A DNA stretch of 64,000 nucleotides from Labyrinthula sp. Ha (taxonomy: Eukaryota; Sar; Bigyra; Labyrinthulida; Labyrinthulaceae), in contig JAALGZ010000056.1 of the NCBI GenBank assembly GCA_015227615.1, positions 154,328 to 218,327 of the forward strand. Reading direction: 5' to 3'. Below are positions 1 through 8,904 of this stretch, one piece after another. The first letter of the stretch is position 1, and each line of letters begins with the position of its first letter. The notes under the pieces were generated by a model, which worked only from the letters and a program-made list of their open reading frames with translations, was not told the origin of the DNA and searched no databases. Both the position numbers and the translations under genes were made by a program.

Positions 1-1
1 A

Positions 2-1342
2 TTTACAATGCGCGTTGCAAAACGATTTCCAAACTTCAGCTTTATATCTGAAGCAAGTCATATATGTGATATGATTGATCCCCGATCTGTGCGTAGATAT
101 GAAATTAATGACAAGAGCCTTTCTGAGCTAGAACTTGTCGTTGGGGACTTGTTGTGCTTTGAGGTTGGATCCGAAGGACCGACTCTAGAAGAATATATCA
201 ACCAAAAAGTTACAGAAGTGCGACTTAATCTTATTTCTACGGGCACAATCCGAGCGCGCAATCTGCGGGTCCAAATAAGTGCAAACTTACAAATGCCGTA
301 CACGATCCTCGCTCGAAGTCTTGCAGCAACTCTACAACAACTTCCTGAACCTGTTTTTATCGACAAAGAAAGGATTTTGTTTTACGCACGGAATGCTGGT
401 CAACCTTGCCTAGAACCTCTGAAGTATTTATATCAATTTTTGAAACCAACTGATGAAGAAGCCTCTGAAAAAGTTTGGAACCTTTATTTTGATGTAGCTC
501 CTTTTGAAGTAAAAAAAATTACAACCCATAGCTTAGTTAAAATCTCACTATACAACAAACTCGAGAAGTTTGGAACAGAAATTAGGGTCCTGCCAAACAC
601 CACTCCAGTAGATCAAGTTGTCGAAATTTTACTCGAACCAACTAGATTTTCCAAAGGAAGTTTAATACGGATTGAGAAAAACTACACTCCAAATATATCT
701 ACGAAGATTCAGTCGAGTGAAGAAAGGATGACAGCTGCTCACTTGTCGTCTTTACGAGTTACTCTTCCCGAGTATATGATTGACAATGACGATACAAGTG
801 TCGAATCTGAAGTAGCTCCAGGAGACGGGGGAATGTCTTTGGAATACGAGTACTGCTTGCTGTGCAAGGATCGGGAATTAACTCTTCCAATAAAGAAGGA
901 TATAAAAAATATTTTCAAGAGCTTCGAGTTTCCTGTAGATGCGATGTGCAAGCCTGAATCCATTGTCGAAAGCTTTGTTTTTGTTGGTTTTTTTGAAGCG
1001 GATGGAATTAAGCTCAATGTACACCCGTTGCTCTTACCTGTAACTCCAGATAATACGACTGATTACTTGAAAGAGAACTGGCTAAAAAATCTCTTTGGCT
1101 CAGTTGATGACAAGGAGTGGAGTTTCGCTTTTGTCGCACCAGGTTTAAGCCGATTCATTCAGGTTGAAGAGTCTAAAGATTCGAACAAAGCACTCTCAAA
1201 TAAGTTTATATTCCCTGCGCATGAAAATGAAACACTCCGACGAACTACATGCGCTTTTGCCCTGGTCACAGAAAAGTTTGTTCTTTCGAGGATGCAACTT
1301 CTAGATGCAGAGTTTGAAAAATATACCATAGTGACGAGTTGA
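2..1342 (+). CDS. USP7-like ubiquitin C-terminal hydrolase, C-terminal part only
   Basis: The frame is open to the left edge, so the N-terminal TRAF/MATH and protease domains would lie outside the window. What is seen resembles the C-terminal ubiquitin-like (HUBL) domains of USP7, plant UBP12 and yeast Ubp21. The motif VGDLLCFE matches the GDIICFQ type. NLYFDV matches the ILYYEVL type. The end, AHENETL then FEKYTIVTS, matches the IHEGETL and FAKWKFASF type. In USP7 these domains activate the catalytic domain and bind substrates in the nucleus. The ATG at base 8 is internal, not a start. The gene ends with TGA, 66 bases from the convergent next gene. Assignment is by remembered family motifs. 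Confidence 0.72.
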   Translation, partial: FTMRVAKRFPNFSFISEASHICDMIDPRSVRRYEINDKSLSELELVVGDLLCFEVGSEGPTLEEYINQKVTEVRLNLISTGTIRARNLRVQISANLQMPYTILARSLAATLQQLPEPVFIDKERILFYARNAGQPCLEPLKYLYQFLKPTDEEASEKVWNLYFDVAPFEVKKITTHSLVKISLYNKLEKFGTEIRVLPNTTPVDQVVEILLEPTRFSKGSLIRIEKNYTPNISTKIQSSEERMTAAHLSSLRVTLPEYMIDNDDTSVESEVAPGDGGMSLEYEYCLLCKDRELTLPIKKDIKNIFKSFEFPVDAMCKPESIVESFVFVGFFEADGIKLNVHPLLLPVTPDNTTDYLKENWLKNLFGSVDDKEWSFAFVAPGLSRFIQVEESKDSNKALSNKFIFPAHENETLRRTTCAFALVTEKFVLSRMQLLDAEFEKYTIVTS

Positions 1343-1408
1343 ACAAACTCTTTTTATTTTCTTAACCTCGACATAAGTCTAGCCTCCGCAACCCGACTTT
1401 AGTTTAAA

Positions 1409-2633
1409 CTAAGCATCTAGGAGGCTTTTAAGATGATTAAATACGACAAGCTGTTGCTCCTGGCTTAATCTCTCTGCGCTCTCAATTACTTTCTGCACAG
1501 CCATTTGTGCTCCAGAAGAAGCTGATAAATGAATAAATGCTCTTAAGTAGACAAATGTAAAGGCTCCCATGATCATCTGGCAGTCCATTCGATCCGTCAT
1601 TCCTCCATGACCTGGTATACTGTTGCCAAAATCCTTTATTTTGAAGGCTCTTTTGAATCCACTAGCAAAAAATCCTCCAAAGGGAGCTACCAAAGAGGCG
1701 AACAGAGACAAGTAAAGTGCATGTTGCTGTAACTCCTGTTGTTCGAAATATTCGGGTAAATCACACTTCGGCCAGAACAACAGAGCAAATCCCTCTTTTG
1801 GGCAAGTCATCAGCGGAAAGTGAACCAAAACTCTTGCAAAGAAATGCCCAAAAACTAATGTCGAAAAGAAACCACCAATAAAACCTTCCCAAGTTTTTTT
1901 CGGACTTAATTGAATTAAAGGCGTTCTTCCAAAAAAGAATCCAAAGATGTATGCGAAAATATCATTGCACACAACCAAAGAGCAAGGAAACAAGAACCAG
2001 TATAATCCGTAAAACAAGTTGCTTACAATCGCGGAAGATTGTCCAACAACTAGAAGCAAAACCACATGACATAATCCAAACTTCTGAAACTGGTATTTAT
2101 AATGTCTTCTTTTAAGAGAGAGAACAAACAGCACAACAGAAGAAATGTATACCGAAAACGCAGAGAGCTTTGCATACTCTACAATTTGAGAGAAATCTTT
2201 CGGCTGGTGTTCTGGAAAGTAGGTTCCAAGGTAAATGTAAACTTGTGGCCAGAGGATGTAAAAGTAAATTAGCGATGTGAATGAAGCAAACCAGATCCAA
2301 GGGAGAATTGCGGAGAGTACTGAAAGCTGCCTTTCGCGTTCAGGCTTCTTGTTGATCTGAATCAATTCTGAATACATTGCCGTTTGTATTGCAAAAACTA
2401 GGAGAATACAGCCATTGTGTTGCAGGTAAACAATTATAAAGAGGAAAGAAAAGATCATCACCAAGCTCAAGCTTGCTCTTGTTACGAAATTTGCCCACTT
2501 GCTCTAGGGATTAAACTTAAGGAAAAGATACTTTGGGAGCCGCATCGACTAGTAGGGTGGGTTGTGGAGTTTCTTCTTGAGAACTAGCATCATCTTGGGA
2601 GGAATTCTCATCGACATCGCTTTCACCGCCCAT
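1409..2633 (-). CDS. CDS1: Phosphatidate cytidylyltransferase (CDP-diacylglycerol synthase), two exons
   Basis: Makes CDP-diacylglycerol from phosphatidate and CTP in the ER membrane, the precursor of phosphatidylinositol and cardiolipin. The family signature is present near the C-terminus: SGFKRAFKIKDFGNSIPGHGG, then MTDRMD. SPKKTWEGFIGG is also seen. Several hydrophobic helices fit an integral membrane enzyme. Exon 1 is 2532-2633 (34 acidic residues, start ATG at 2633). Exon 2 is 1409-2503. They are separated by a 28-nt GT..AG intron that restores the frame, so that SKWANFVTRASLSL precedes MIFSFLF, as in animal CDS1. The product is 398 aa, near the usual 400-460. The open frame alone would begin at a TTG inside exon 2. 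Confidence 0.9.
2504..2531 (-). other. 28-nt spliceosomal intron in CDS1
   Basis: Begins GTATCT and ends CCCTAG, with TTTAAT ten bases before the end as a possible branch region. It contains a stop codon in the exon 1 frame. Its length is not a multiple of three, and removal joins two frames that together match the family. Confidence 0.75.
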
Positions 2634-5574
2634 TTGCTGTTTTCTTTTGCTTTCTTGTTTATTTTGTAGATTTCTTACCCAATGGATTTTTGGCAAAGAA
2701 TCTTAAAATGGCTGTTGTGGACACTTTTTTTCCCACCTTTTTTTGCGTAAGGATATTTCGTATCTGTTTCGTATCAAGTATTCTAAAAGCAGATACAAAC
2801 ATGAGGAAATAGGAAAGTAAATCAATATGAATTTGATATTCTATTCTTATGTCATAGTATTTTAGCATAATAGCCTTAAGGTTTAGTCTAATTTCGAACT
2901 TGAAGGTGTTAAACAATAATTATATACCGAAGAAGCTAATTTATGCACTTTCCAAAGCTTCAATTAATAATATAGACAATGCTGCCATCGTACTTGATGA
3001 AATATTATACTTATGACATTTTTACAGCAAGAAAACTTTTAGTGGCGCATTCAAAGTGTAAACACACTTTATGGAGACATTTATGACCTGTTCATCGCTT
3101 TCTCAGGGATTACTGGGAAACCTAGAAAATTGCCTTCTAGGTACTCTATTAACTTGCTTAAAGCTTCTCATGCAAAAAAAAATAAGTTTCGAGTAGCGTA
3201 TTCAAATTAAATGGATAAAATAGAGACATGTTCCGAACTTGTCCTGAAATTCTTGAATTTTCTCCAGACCAGTTCTGAAAAAGTCCAAATTGAGTGCTAT
3301 CTAGATGACAACTACAATACTTGGCAAAAAAGACTCTGTAAAATAAAACTCATTTACTTACCCACTCATTGAAGGTGGCTTCAAAATGATAATTCATTTT
3401 TGAATAATTCATCCCATCTTTTTCCAAGCAATTTTTAGAAACTGTTAAGAAGAAATGGCACCAAGCCCGATAAATTGTGCAGATATCCATAATTTATAAA
3501 TCCTAAACCAGCTTTATTCATCAGAAAGAGATAATTCAATAAGATCATTTTTTTTAGTTTTCCATTATCAGGGATCTCTAAAATTAATTCCAATGTCTAA
3601 AGTATAAACCCTTCTTTGTTCGATTCTGAAGTTAGGTTAATGACTAATGCTGTGTAGAATGTTGTCCTGCTTTTTTCAAAAAGAATATTATTCTTATGGT
3701 ATGTATACCCTTTATTAGCTGTTCGCTAATGAGCTAAGACAGTCGTAATTGGTATCCCTTGCTCTACTATAGTAATTAACCGAAGAAATTTGCGTTGTTA
3801 AGATGCTAGTGTTCCTTAATGTCTTTCTCCCTTTTTTGCTTGTCAAAGCATGATTAAAAACTAGCAGGGTTTTTTGTAAAAGCTATTAGATTTGTTTTTA
3901 CAATCTTCATTATAAATAGCAAAGGTTTTAATTCTTTCAGAAACTACTTTCTTATATTGTTTCTTAATGCCCTAATTGCTTATTGGTATTATTATTTTAA
4001 CTAGAAAGAACGTTGATTGTACTTTTTTCAAATCGTGAGTAGGTTGAAAACATATTAGTAGCTACAACCAGTGATGTTCAATCGCCGCCACCCAGCCAGA
4101 CTCATGGTTAGAGTACCCACCCTATAGTTTTCCCAGAGTCTTTCTTTAGTGGCGTGGTGGATATCGCTGAGCTACCGAGAGTCCGGTATTTGGCTAAAAC
4201 ATTGTTCTAATCCCACATTTGGTACTTCAAAAATTACCAGGAAAAGTTTTTTTAAAGAAGAAGGACGAGTAGTCTTGCACATGTATACTTCATTCCAGCG
4301 ACTTCGTGCAGTGTCGAAAGGTTGTTTACCCAATGTGAGTTAATTTTTACTGACGAAAGAAATAGGATGCTCCCTGAAATTTTAGATAAGATTGCTTCCT
4401 TTAACATGGAGCTTAAGCTTTAAGGGTCTTGAATATACTTTCTCTTTTCTTCATATAAATAAGTATTACAGTTTAGCCATAACTTAACCTTCTTTCTGAC
4501 TTTTTATCTCTTAAGAACGAGGTGTAGTTTAGATAAAAACCCAATTGATTTTGGGAAAAAATATTTTTTTTGGTAATTCATGGAAAAGCGTGGGGACGCC
4601 TGGTGTCGCCACGACTGGTGGTGGTAGAACAATAATTTCTCTAATCTTAAGGCCTCCACAGCCGGCCAGAAAGTGTGGCGATTCGGCAAGATCCATAAAA
4701 ATCCAATTGAGGATCAGTGCCTACGACTAATCGTTCGAAATAACTATGGTCAACCTTACTTTTTCTAACCTGTTCTAATCTATATTCTTTTAACTGCCAC
4801 AAGCCAAGTTATCCCAATGTACAGTATTGTCAGTAATTCAAAAATTATCCCTGGCGCACACTTATAACTTACAACTAGACATATACTTGGAAAAAACCTA
4901 ACAATCATCATTTGGTCCTTTTCTCGATATTCGCTATCAAGAAAAAAAAAATTTTCTTTCTGTTAAGCCTAATTATTCAAATTATTCGTTTTGGTTGTTA
5001 CTAATATAATAGACTAACTCCCCGTAAGATAAACTTCCGAATGATTTTAATTATTTCTTATGTTATGGGAAGCCCTCAATATAGTGAGCCCAGGGTGCTT
5101 GAAAATAATCTGGAAATGCAGATGGTTCTCACATGAGAACGTATTTACTATTGCATGTGAGCACATACAAGAATAACTTTTCAAAACTAATCTAGCTTTC
5201 TCCATACTAATTTCCTTGTAGCAAAGCATTCAGTTTTTCTAATTATTAACTATCTGCAAGCTCTCAGCCATATACAATAAGTCCCTCTGACGGATTTCAA
5301 GTTATAAGTATTGCTAGGATGTATATAATAACAGCTCTGATATGTGCATTATTCGGCACAATCCTGCGTTAAGATTGAATTGTGTTCAACGGTATATCCA
5401 TAATTTTGCTTCTACTCTCATGAGACTGTACATTTGAGATGTGAGACTTGCAACGAAAACTGCACAAAACCCTTATCTGCATTATAACGGAAGATTGTAT
5501 ACTTGTAAGTGATCTATGAAGAAAACTAAAAAGGAAGGTTTACATCCTTGAGAACTTAATTTAAAGTCTTAACT
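2634..5574. other. Gene-free stretch
   Basis: AT-rich DNA with only short random frames on both strands. No conserved coding signal was recognised. A tRNA-like remnant lies near 4.1-4.2 kb. Confidence 0.6.
4077..4217 (+). other. Degenerate tRNA-like (SINE-like) segment
   Basis: Two B-box-like motifs are seen: GTTCAATCGCC near 4077 and GTTCTAATCCCAC near 4203. A D-arm/A-box-like ACTCATGGTTAGAGTA lies near 4103, with a second possible A-box ATCGCTGAGCTACCGAGAG at about 4160. No good cloverleaf can be drawn by eye. It could be a tRNA-derived SINE remnant or chance. Confidence 0.25.
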
Positions 5575-6903
5575 TTATGTTTCAATTGCAGGTTGATCCT
5601 CTGAAGTAACTGTTCTAGAGCTTTCAGAACGCTCCCTTAACTTGAAAGTATCCTTTATTTGATTTTTTTCAGGATCATTTGGATGCCGTTGATTATTATC
5701 CTTCTTTGGCATTACGACATTAGAATTCTCTTCAACTTGTTTTTCAGTAACAATTTCCTTCGGGATCTCAATTATCTCACTCTCAGCCTTACTTGATTGA
5801 AAACTTACTCTTCTTGTCCCTTTGATTCTTGGAAGACTTGTGTCCCCGTCGTTTTCATTACGCTCAATTTCACTAACACTTTCTCCTTGGGTGTAAGTTT
5901 CCATTCCACGCCTCAGAATCTCAGAACAAGATCCAAGTAGTCTTTCAAAACTAGCGACATCGAACATCCCGCACACAACTTCATCTGTAGCAACTTTAAC
6001 TGTTGCAGCTCTAGGCTCCCTTTTCAGTAAAGCCATTTCCCCAAAGTAATCTCCAGGTCCCATCTTCCCGATGAGAACATTTTTAGTTTCTAAAACGGAA
6101 CTGCTTGTTCTCCTAGCTTTTCGATGTGGTTTTTCCTTTTTAGAATTACCAGCAGAACTTGGTCGTCTGCTCATTGGTGGAGTAGGTCGTCTGTACTTTT
6201 GTTCACTGGATCTAACACTTACAAAAACTTGTTTGTACGCCACTACTAATCCTGAGAAGACAATGTAGAACTTCATATTTTCATAATCATCCTCACCTTG
6301 TGTCATGATTACCTCATTCTTGGAAAATCTCCTTTCTGTCATCACTTCTGAAATTTTCGCAAACTCAAGCTGTGTCAAATTTCGAAACAATCCACAAAAT
6401 CTTAGCGATTGTTCGTAGTATGATTTTCTTTTTTTCTCGGCTTCACTAATGTAGTAGCGAAACACTTGACGCTCAAGCATCCACACTTCACATTCAGATG
6501 TAGAGTTAACTGTAGCAGCTCTTGGACAGTTGTACATTAAAGCAAGTTCACCAAAACAACTTCCAGGTTCGTAATCTAACACTTTCTCTGTGTTGACAAA
6601 AACTTCACAGCTACCTTTCTCTAAAAAGTAGAAAAAATCTCCTTCTTGTCCTTGAGAAATTATTTCTTCACCACCTTTTACGTTTTTGTGAAACATGAAG
6701 GTAATTACCTCATTCAAAACATCTTCCGGCATACGACTAAACAAAAAGTTCTCCTTTATATTCTTTGCAATCAAACTTGTCTGTTCCTCTGTTTTTGGAA
6801 AAACCTTAAACCGCGGTCCTTTGAAAACACTACCCTGACGAGACAATTCTCCTGAGCATTCGGCCGACACGCTAGATCTTCGAGCTCTTCTACCTTTTCT
6901 CAT
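5575..6903 (-). CDS. pkaR: cAMP-dependent protein kinase regulatory subunit, lacking the docking domain
   Basis: Holds the PKA catalytic subunit inactive until cAMP binds. The start chosen is the ATG at 6903; a GTG two codons earlier is not needed. The 442-aa product begins almost directly with the inhibitor sequence RRSSVSAE (P-site Ser11), a substrate-type site as in RII. Two cyclic-nucleotide-binding domains follow, with phosphate-binding cassettes FGELALMYNCPRAATV (about 117-132) and FGEMALLKREPRAATV (about 287-302); both have the Glu and Arg that contact cAMP. The N-terminal dimerisation/docking domain is absent, as known for Dictyostelium PkaR, so it is probably monomeric. CNB-B carries a basic Ser-rich insert of about 45 residues (about 230-275) with RRPSSA and RRTSSS, possible PKA sites. 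The tail from about 340 is polar and low-complexity. Confidence 0.92.
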   Translation of the reverse strand: MRKGRRARRSSVSAECSGELSRQGSVFKGPRFKVFPKTEEQTSLIAKNIKENFLFSRMPEDVLNEVITFMFHKNVKGGEEIISQGQEGDFFYFLEKGSCEVFVNTEKVLDYEPGSCFGELALMYNCPRAATVNSTSECEVWMLERQVFRYYISEAEKKRKSYYEQSLRFCGLFRNLTQLEFAKISEVMTERRFSKNEVIMTQGEDDYENMKFYIVFSGLVVAYKQVFVSVRSSEQKYRRPTPPMSRRPSSAGNSKKEKPHRKARRTSSSVLETKNVLIGKMGPGDYFGEMALLKREPRAATVKVATDEVVCGMFDVASFERLLGSCSEILRRGMETYTQGESVSEIERNENDGDTSLPRIKGTRRVSFQSSKAESEIIEIPKEIVTEKQVEENSNVVMPKKDNNQRHPNDPEKNQIKDTFKLRERSESSRTVTSEDQPAIET

Positions 6904-7102
6904 TGCCACATTTTAACAAACAACTAAATCTGAACAGTTTGAAGGAAACTAACGTAAAGACTAAGTATAAGACCTTGTACAACTTAATCCCAAGAACTTT
7001 ACAAAGAGAAAAAAGAAAAAATTTGGCGAGAAGCTCTAATTCTAAGCCAGACAAAGATTCACAGTCACTAACTCTTGAAAAACCCAGGATAAAAAGACAG
7101 CA

Positions 7103-8023
7103 CTATTTGAACTTGTGCCTCACCCGAGTGTTCCGAAAGTCAGTAACTCCTTTACCAGAGTTTGTCACACCGACTTTCCCACTCATAACACCACCGACTT
7201 CGGGCACTCTAAAGATACTCGTTTTCAAACCAGTGCTTTCTCTGAACTTTTGCCAATTCTTCTGCCGCTCTTGACTTTCTTCCTCCTTTAAAGCAATCTT
7301 GGATTTTTTCTTTAAGCTCTTCATCATTTTCTTTTTTCTTTGTTTCACAACTTCTGTATCCGTCTCTTTAATCTCATAATGGGACTTCTTCGCGTTCTCC
7401 AAGTAGCCCAGATATTCCAATGGAAGAACTTCTTTAGTATCATATTCAACATAGCTCACCCTCGCAGCCGAATGACTAAGAATTTCAGTCAACACAGCTT
7501 TATAAAATTTACCATCATCGCTAAATCTCGCCAAAACTATCTTCCCAACTAGCTGCGTCAGTTGACTTCGGGAAACAAATGTCAGAGAGTTTTTAAACTT
7601 CAATAATTTTGATAAACTGTCCACATTTGATTTCAAAAAGCTTCCATCTGCAAGATTCCTGAGTGTAACTTCTTTACCCTTAGCATCCTTAGACTCAACA
7701 ACAGCATATATCTCATCTTCTCCTTCTCTTTTTAAAGACACACGATCCCCTATTTCAAAAGATAATTTGGGCAGCTTTCTCTTATTCCCGGAATTTTGTT
7801 TATCCTCGTCTAAATTAACCTGTGAACTCCATGATTCTGCTGTCGAAGTTGTTGATGCCGTTTGCTTCGCTTCAGCGATCAATTTCTGAGTTATAGATAT
7901 ACGCTGTAAAATAATACTTTTTAGCTTAACGAGATCACCATTCTGTTTGTCTTTAGAAAGCAGTTCCTCCACTTTTTTAAGCTTAGTAAAGTTTTCTTCT
8001 AATTTCTTTTTGTTTTCTTCCAT
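7103..8023 (-). CDS. SMNDC1: Survival-motor-neuron-related splicing factor 30 (SPF30/SMNDC1)
   Basis: A nuclear Tudor protein needed for joining the tri-snRNP to the pre-spliceosome. The start is the ATG at 8023 (MEENKKKLEEN, 306 aa); the frame stays open upstream but loses family similarity there. The N-terminal coiled region (KLKKVEELL...LVKLKSIILQRI) matches human SMNDC1. A Tudor domain at about 165-210 contains VGKIVLARFSDDGKFYKAVL and SYVEYDTKEVLPL. The C-terminus WQKF, KTSIFRVPE, SGKVGVTNSGKG then VRHKFK matches the conserved SPF30 tail. A second Tudor-like stretch (FEIGDRVSLKREGEDEIYAV, about 93-140) precedes it and is not typical of human SPF30. The gene is divergent from the next gene (209 bp between starts). 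Confidence 0.88.
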   Translation of the reverse strand: MEENKKKLEENFTKLKKVEELLSKDKQNGDLVKLKSIILQRISITQKLIAEAKQTASTTSTAESWSSQVNLDEDKQNSGNKRKLPKLSFEIGDRVSLKREGEDEIYAVVESKDAKGKEVTLRNLADGSFLKSNVDSLSKLLKFKNSLTFVSRSQLTQLVGKIVLARFSDDGKFYKAVLTEILSHSAARVSYVEYDTKEVLPLEYLGYLENAKKSHYEIKETDTEVVKQRKKKMMKSLKKKSKIALKEEESQERQKNWQKFRESTGLKTSIFRVPEVGGVMSGKVGVTNSGKGVTDFRNTRVRHKFK

Positions 8024-8043
8024 CCGAAGACAATTAAATACAA

Positions 8044-8116
8044 GGCCGTATGGCCCAAAATATTTTTTTGGATACTTGCTCAGGTTCCTCGGGCCATTTG
8101 GCCGTAGTATGGCCAA
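8044..8116 (-). promoter_or_regulatory. GGCC-rich promoter region of SMNDC1 (possibly bidirectional)
   Basis: Contains TGGCCCAAAATAT at 8051-8063, the palindrome GGCCATTTGGCC at 8092-8103, and further GGCC half sites at 8044 and 8111. Both the palindrome and the CCCAAAATAT element recur before the gene at 29852-30064, at nearly the same distance from the start codon. It lies between two divergent genes. Confidence 0.5.
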
Positions 8117-8232
8117 AACAGGCAACCTAAAATTGCAGTTGCAAATAAACAATCTAAAAAAGATTAATTAACCTCTGGAAGAACTGTTAGACCTCCATTC
8201 GTTGAAACCAAACATATATATCTACTAGGTTT

Positions 8233-8904
8233 ATGAGTTTGTTTCATAAAATCCCTTCAAATGAAAAGATGAGAGAGGAGGCACTTGCTGCTGTGGAAGG
8301 TTACTCCGCAACTTGTACATATGATTTATCCACGCTTTCTCTTGTTTCAATAATACTCCCTGAAAAGAACCCACTCAAAAATGTTCCCAGAATCAAATTT
8401 ACTCCCTGGATTCATGAAATATGTTGTGAATCAACATTTGAATGTTCTTTTTCAGAAACAGTTCTTGAAACCTTGCAAAACTTTTTCTATGGCATTGGAT
8501 TAGTTATTGGATACGTAATTCGCTTCATTTATTGTTGCTGGTGCAACTTTCCTTATATAGTTGATTCTAAATTAGATTTAACAATGCATGAAAAATTATA
8601 TCTTGTGCAAACTATTTTTTTGGTATATTCCTCTGGAGTTGTTATTTACGAAAGGCCGCTAAGGAGGATTCTTGATACTCGGCATTGGTTTGTGTGGCAT
8701 GACTATGGGTATGAAGAACGAATTGCATGGATTAAGTTTGTGCCTTGGTCTGAAATAGATTTTACTGTAATGAAAACAGGTTTACATAAAGATGATGAAT
8801 TTGTTTATGTGAGTTTAGCAGGATTCATAATGCTTCATAAAGAAAAAGTTTTTGAACAGCTGCTGGAATACAAGAAAAGATTTCTGTCTGATTCACCTGT
8901 ATAG
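8233..8904 (+). CDS. Hypothetical membrane protein, 223 aa
   Basis: Not recognised. The frame has a good ATG and sense composition throughout. It has one clear hydrophobic segment at about residues 84-104 (FFYGIGLVIGYVIRFIYCCW), with a Cys-rich end. The C-terminal half is soluble-looking and aromatic-rich, with repeated W (HWFVWHDYGYEERIAWIKF, then VPW), and may be a beta-rich domain. It sits head to head with SMNDC1 across 209 bp and may share its promoter. No function can be inferred. Confidence 0.6.
   Translation: MSLFHKIPSNEKMREEALAAVEGYSATCTYDLSTLSLVSIILPEKNPLKNVPRIKFTPWIHEICCESTFECSFSETVLETLQNFFYGIGLVIGYVIRFIYCCWCNFPYIVDSKLDLTMHEKLYLVQTIFLVYSSGVVIYERPLRRILDTRHWFVWHDYGYEERIAWIKFVPWSEIDFTVMKTGLHKDDEFVYVSLAGFIMLHKEKVFEQLLEYKKRFLSDSPV

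Noticed and set aside
739-1017. 92-residue minus-strand frame
   Set aside because: Lies wholly inside the USP7-like coding region on the other strand and has no family likeness.
2659-2916. 85-residue minus-strand frame upstream of CDS1
   Set aside because: Lysine/isoleucine-rich with no domain. It overlaps the likely 5' leader of CDS1 in another frame.
6903-7274. 123-residue plus-strand frame
   Set aside because: Antisense to the C-terminal end of SMNDC1 and the gap before PKA-R, with no recognisable features.
8024-8152. N-terminal extension of SMNDC1
   Set aside because: The open frame continues upstream of the ATG at 8023, but the added 43 residues lie in the GGCC-rich promoter and match nothing in SPF30 proteins.
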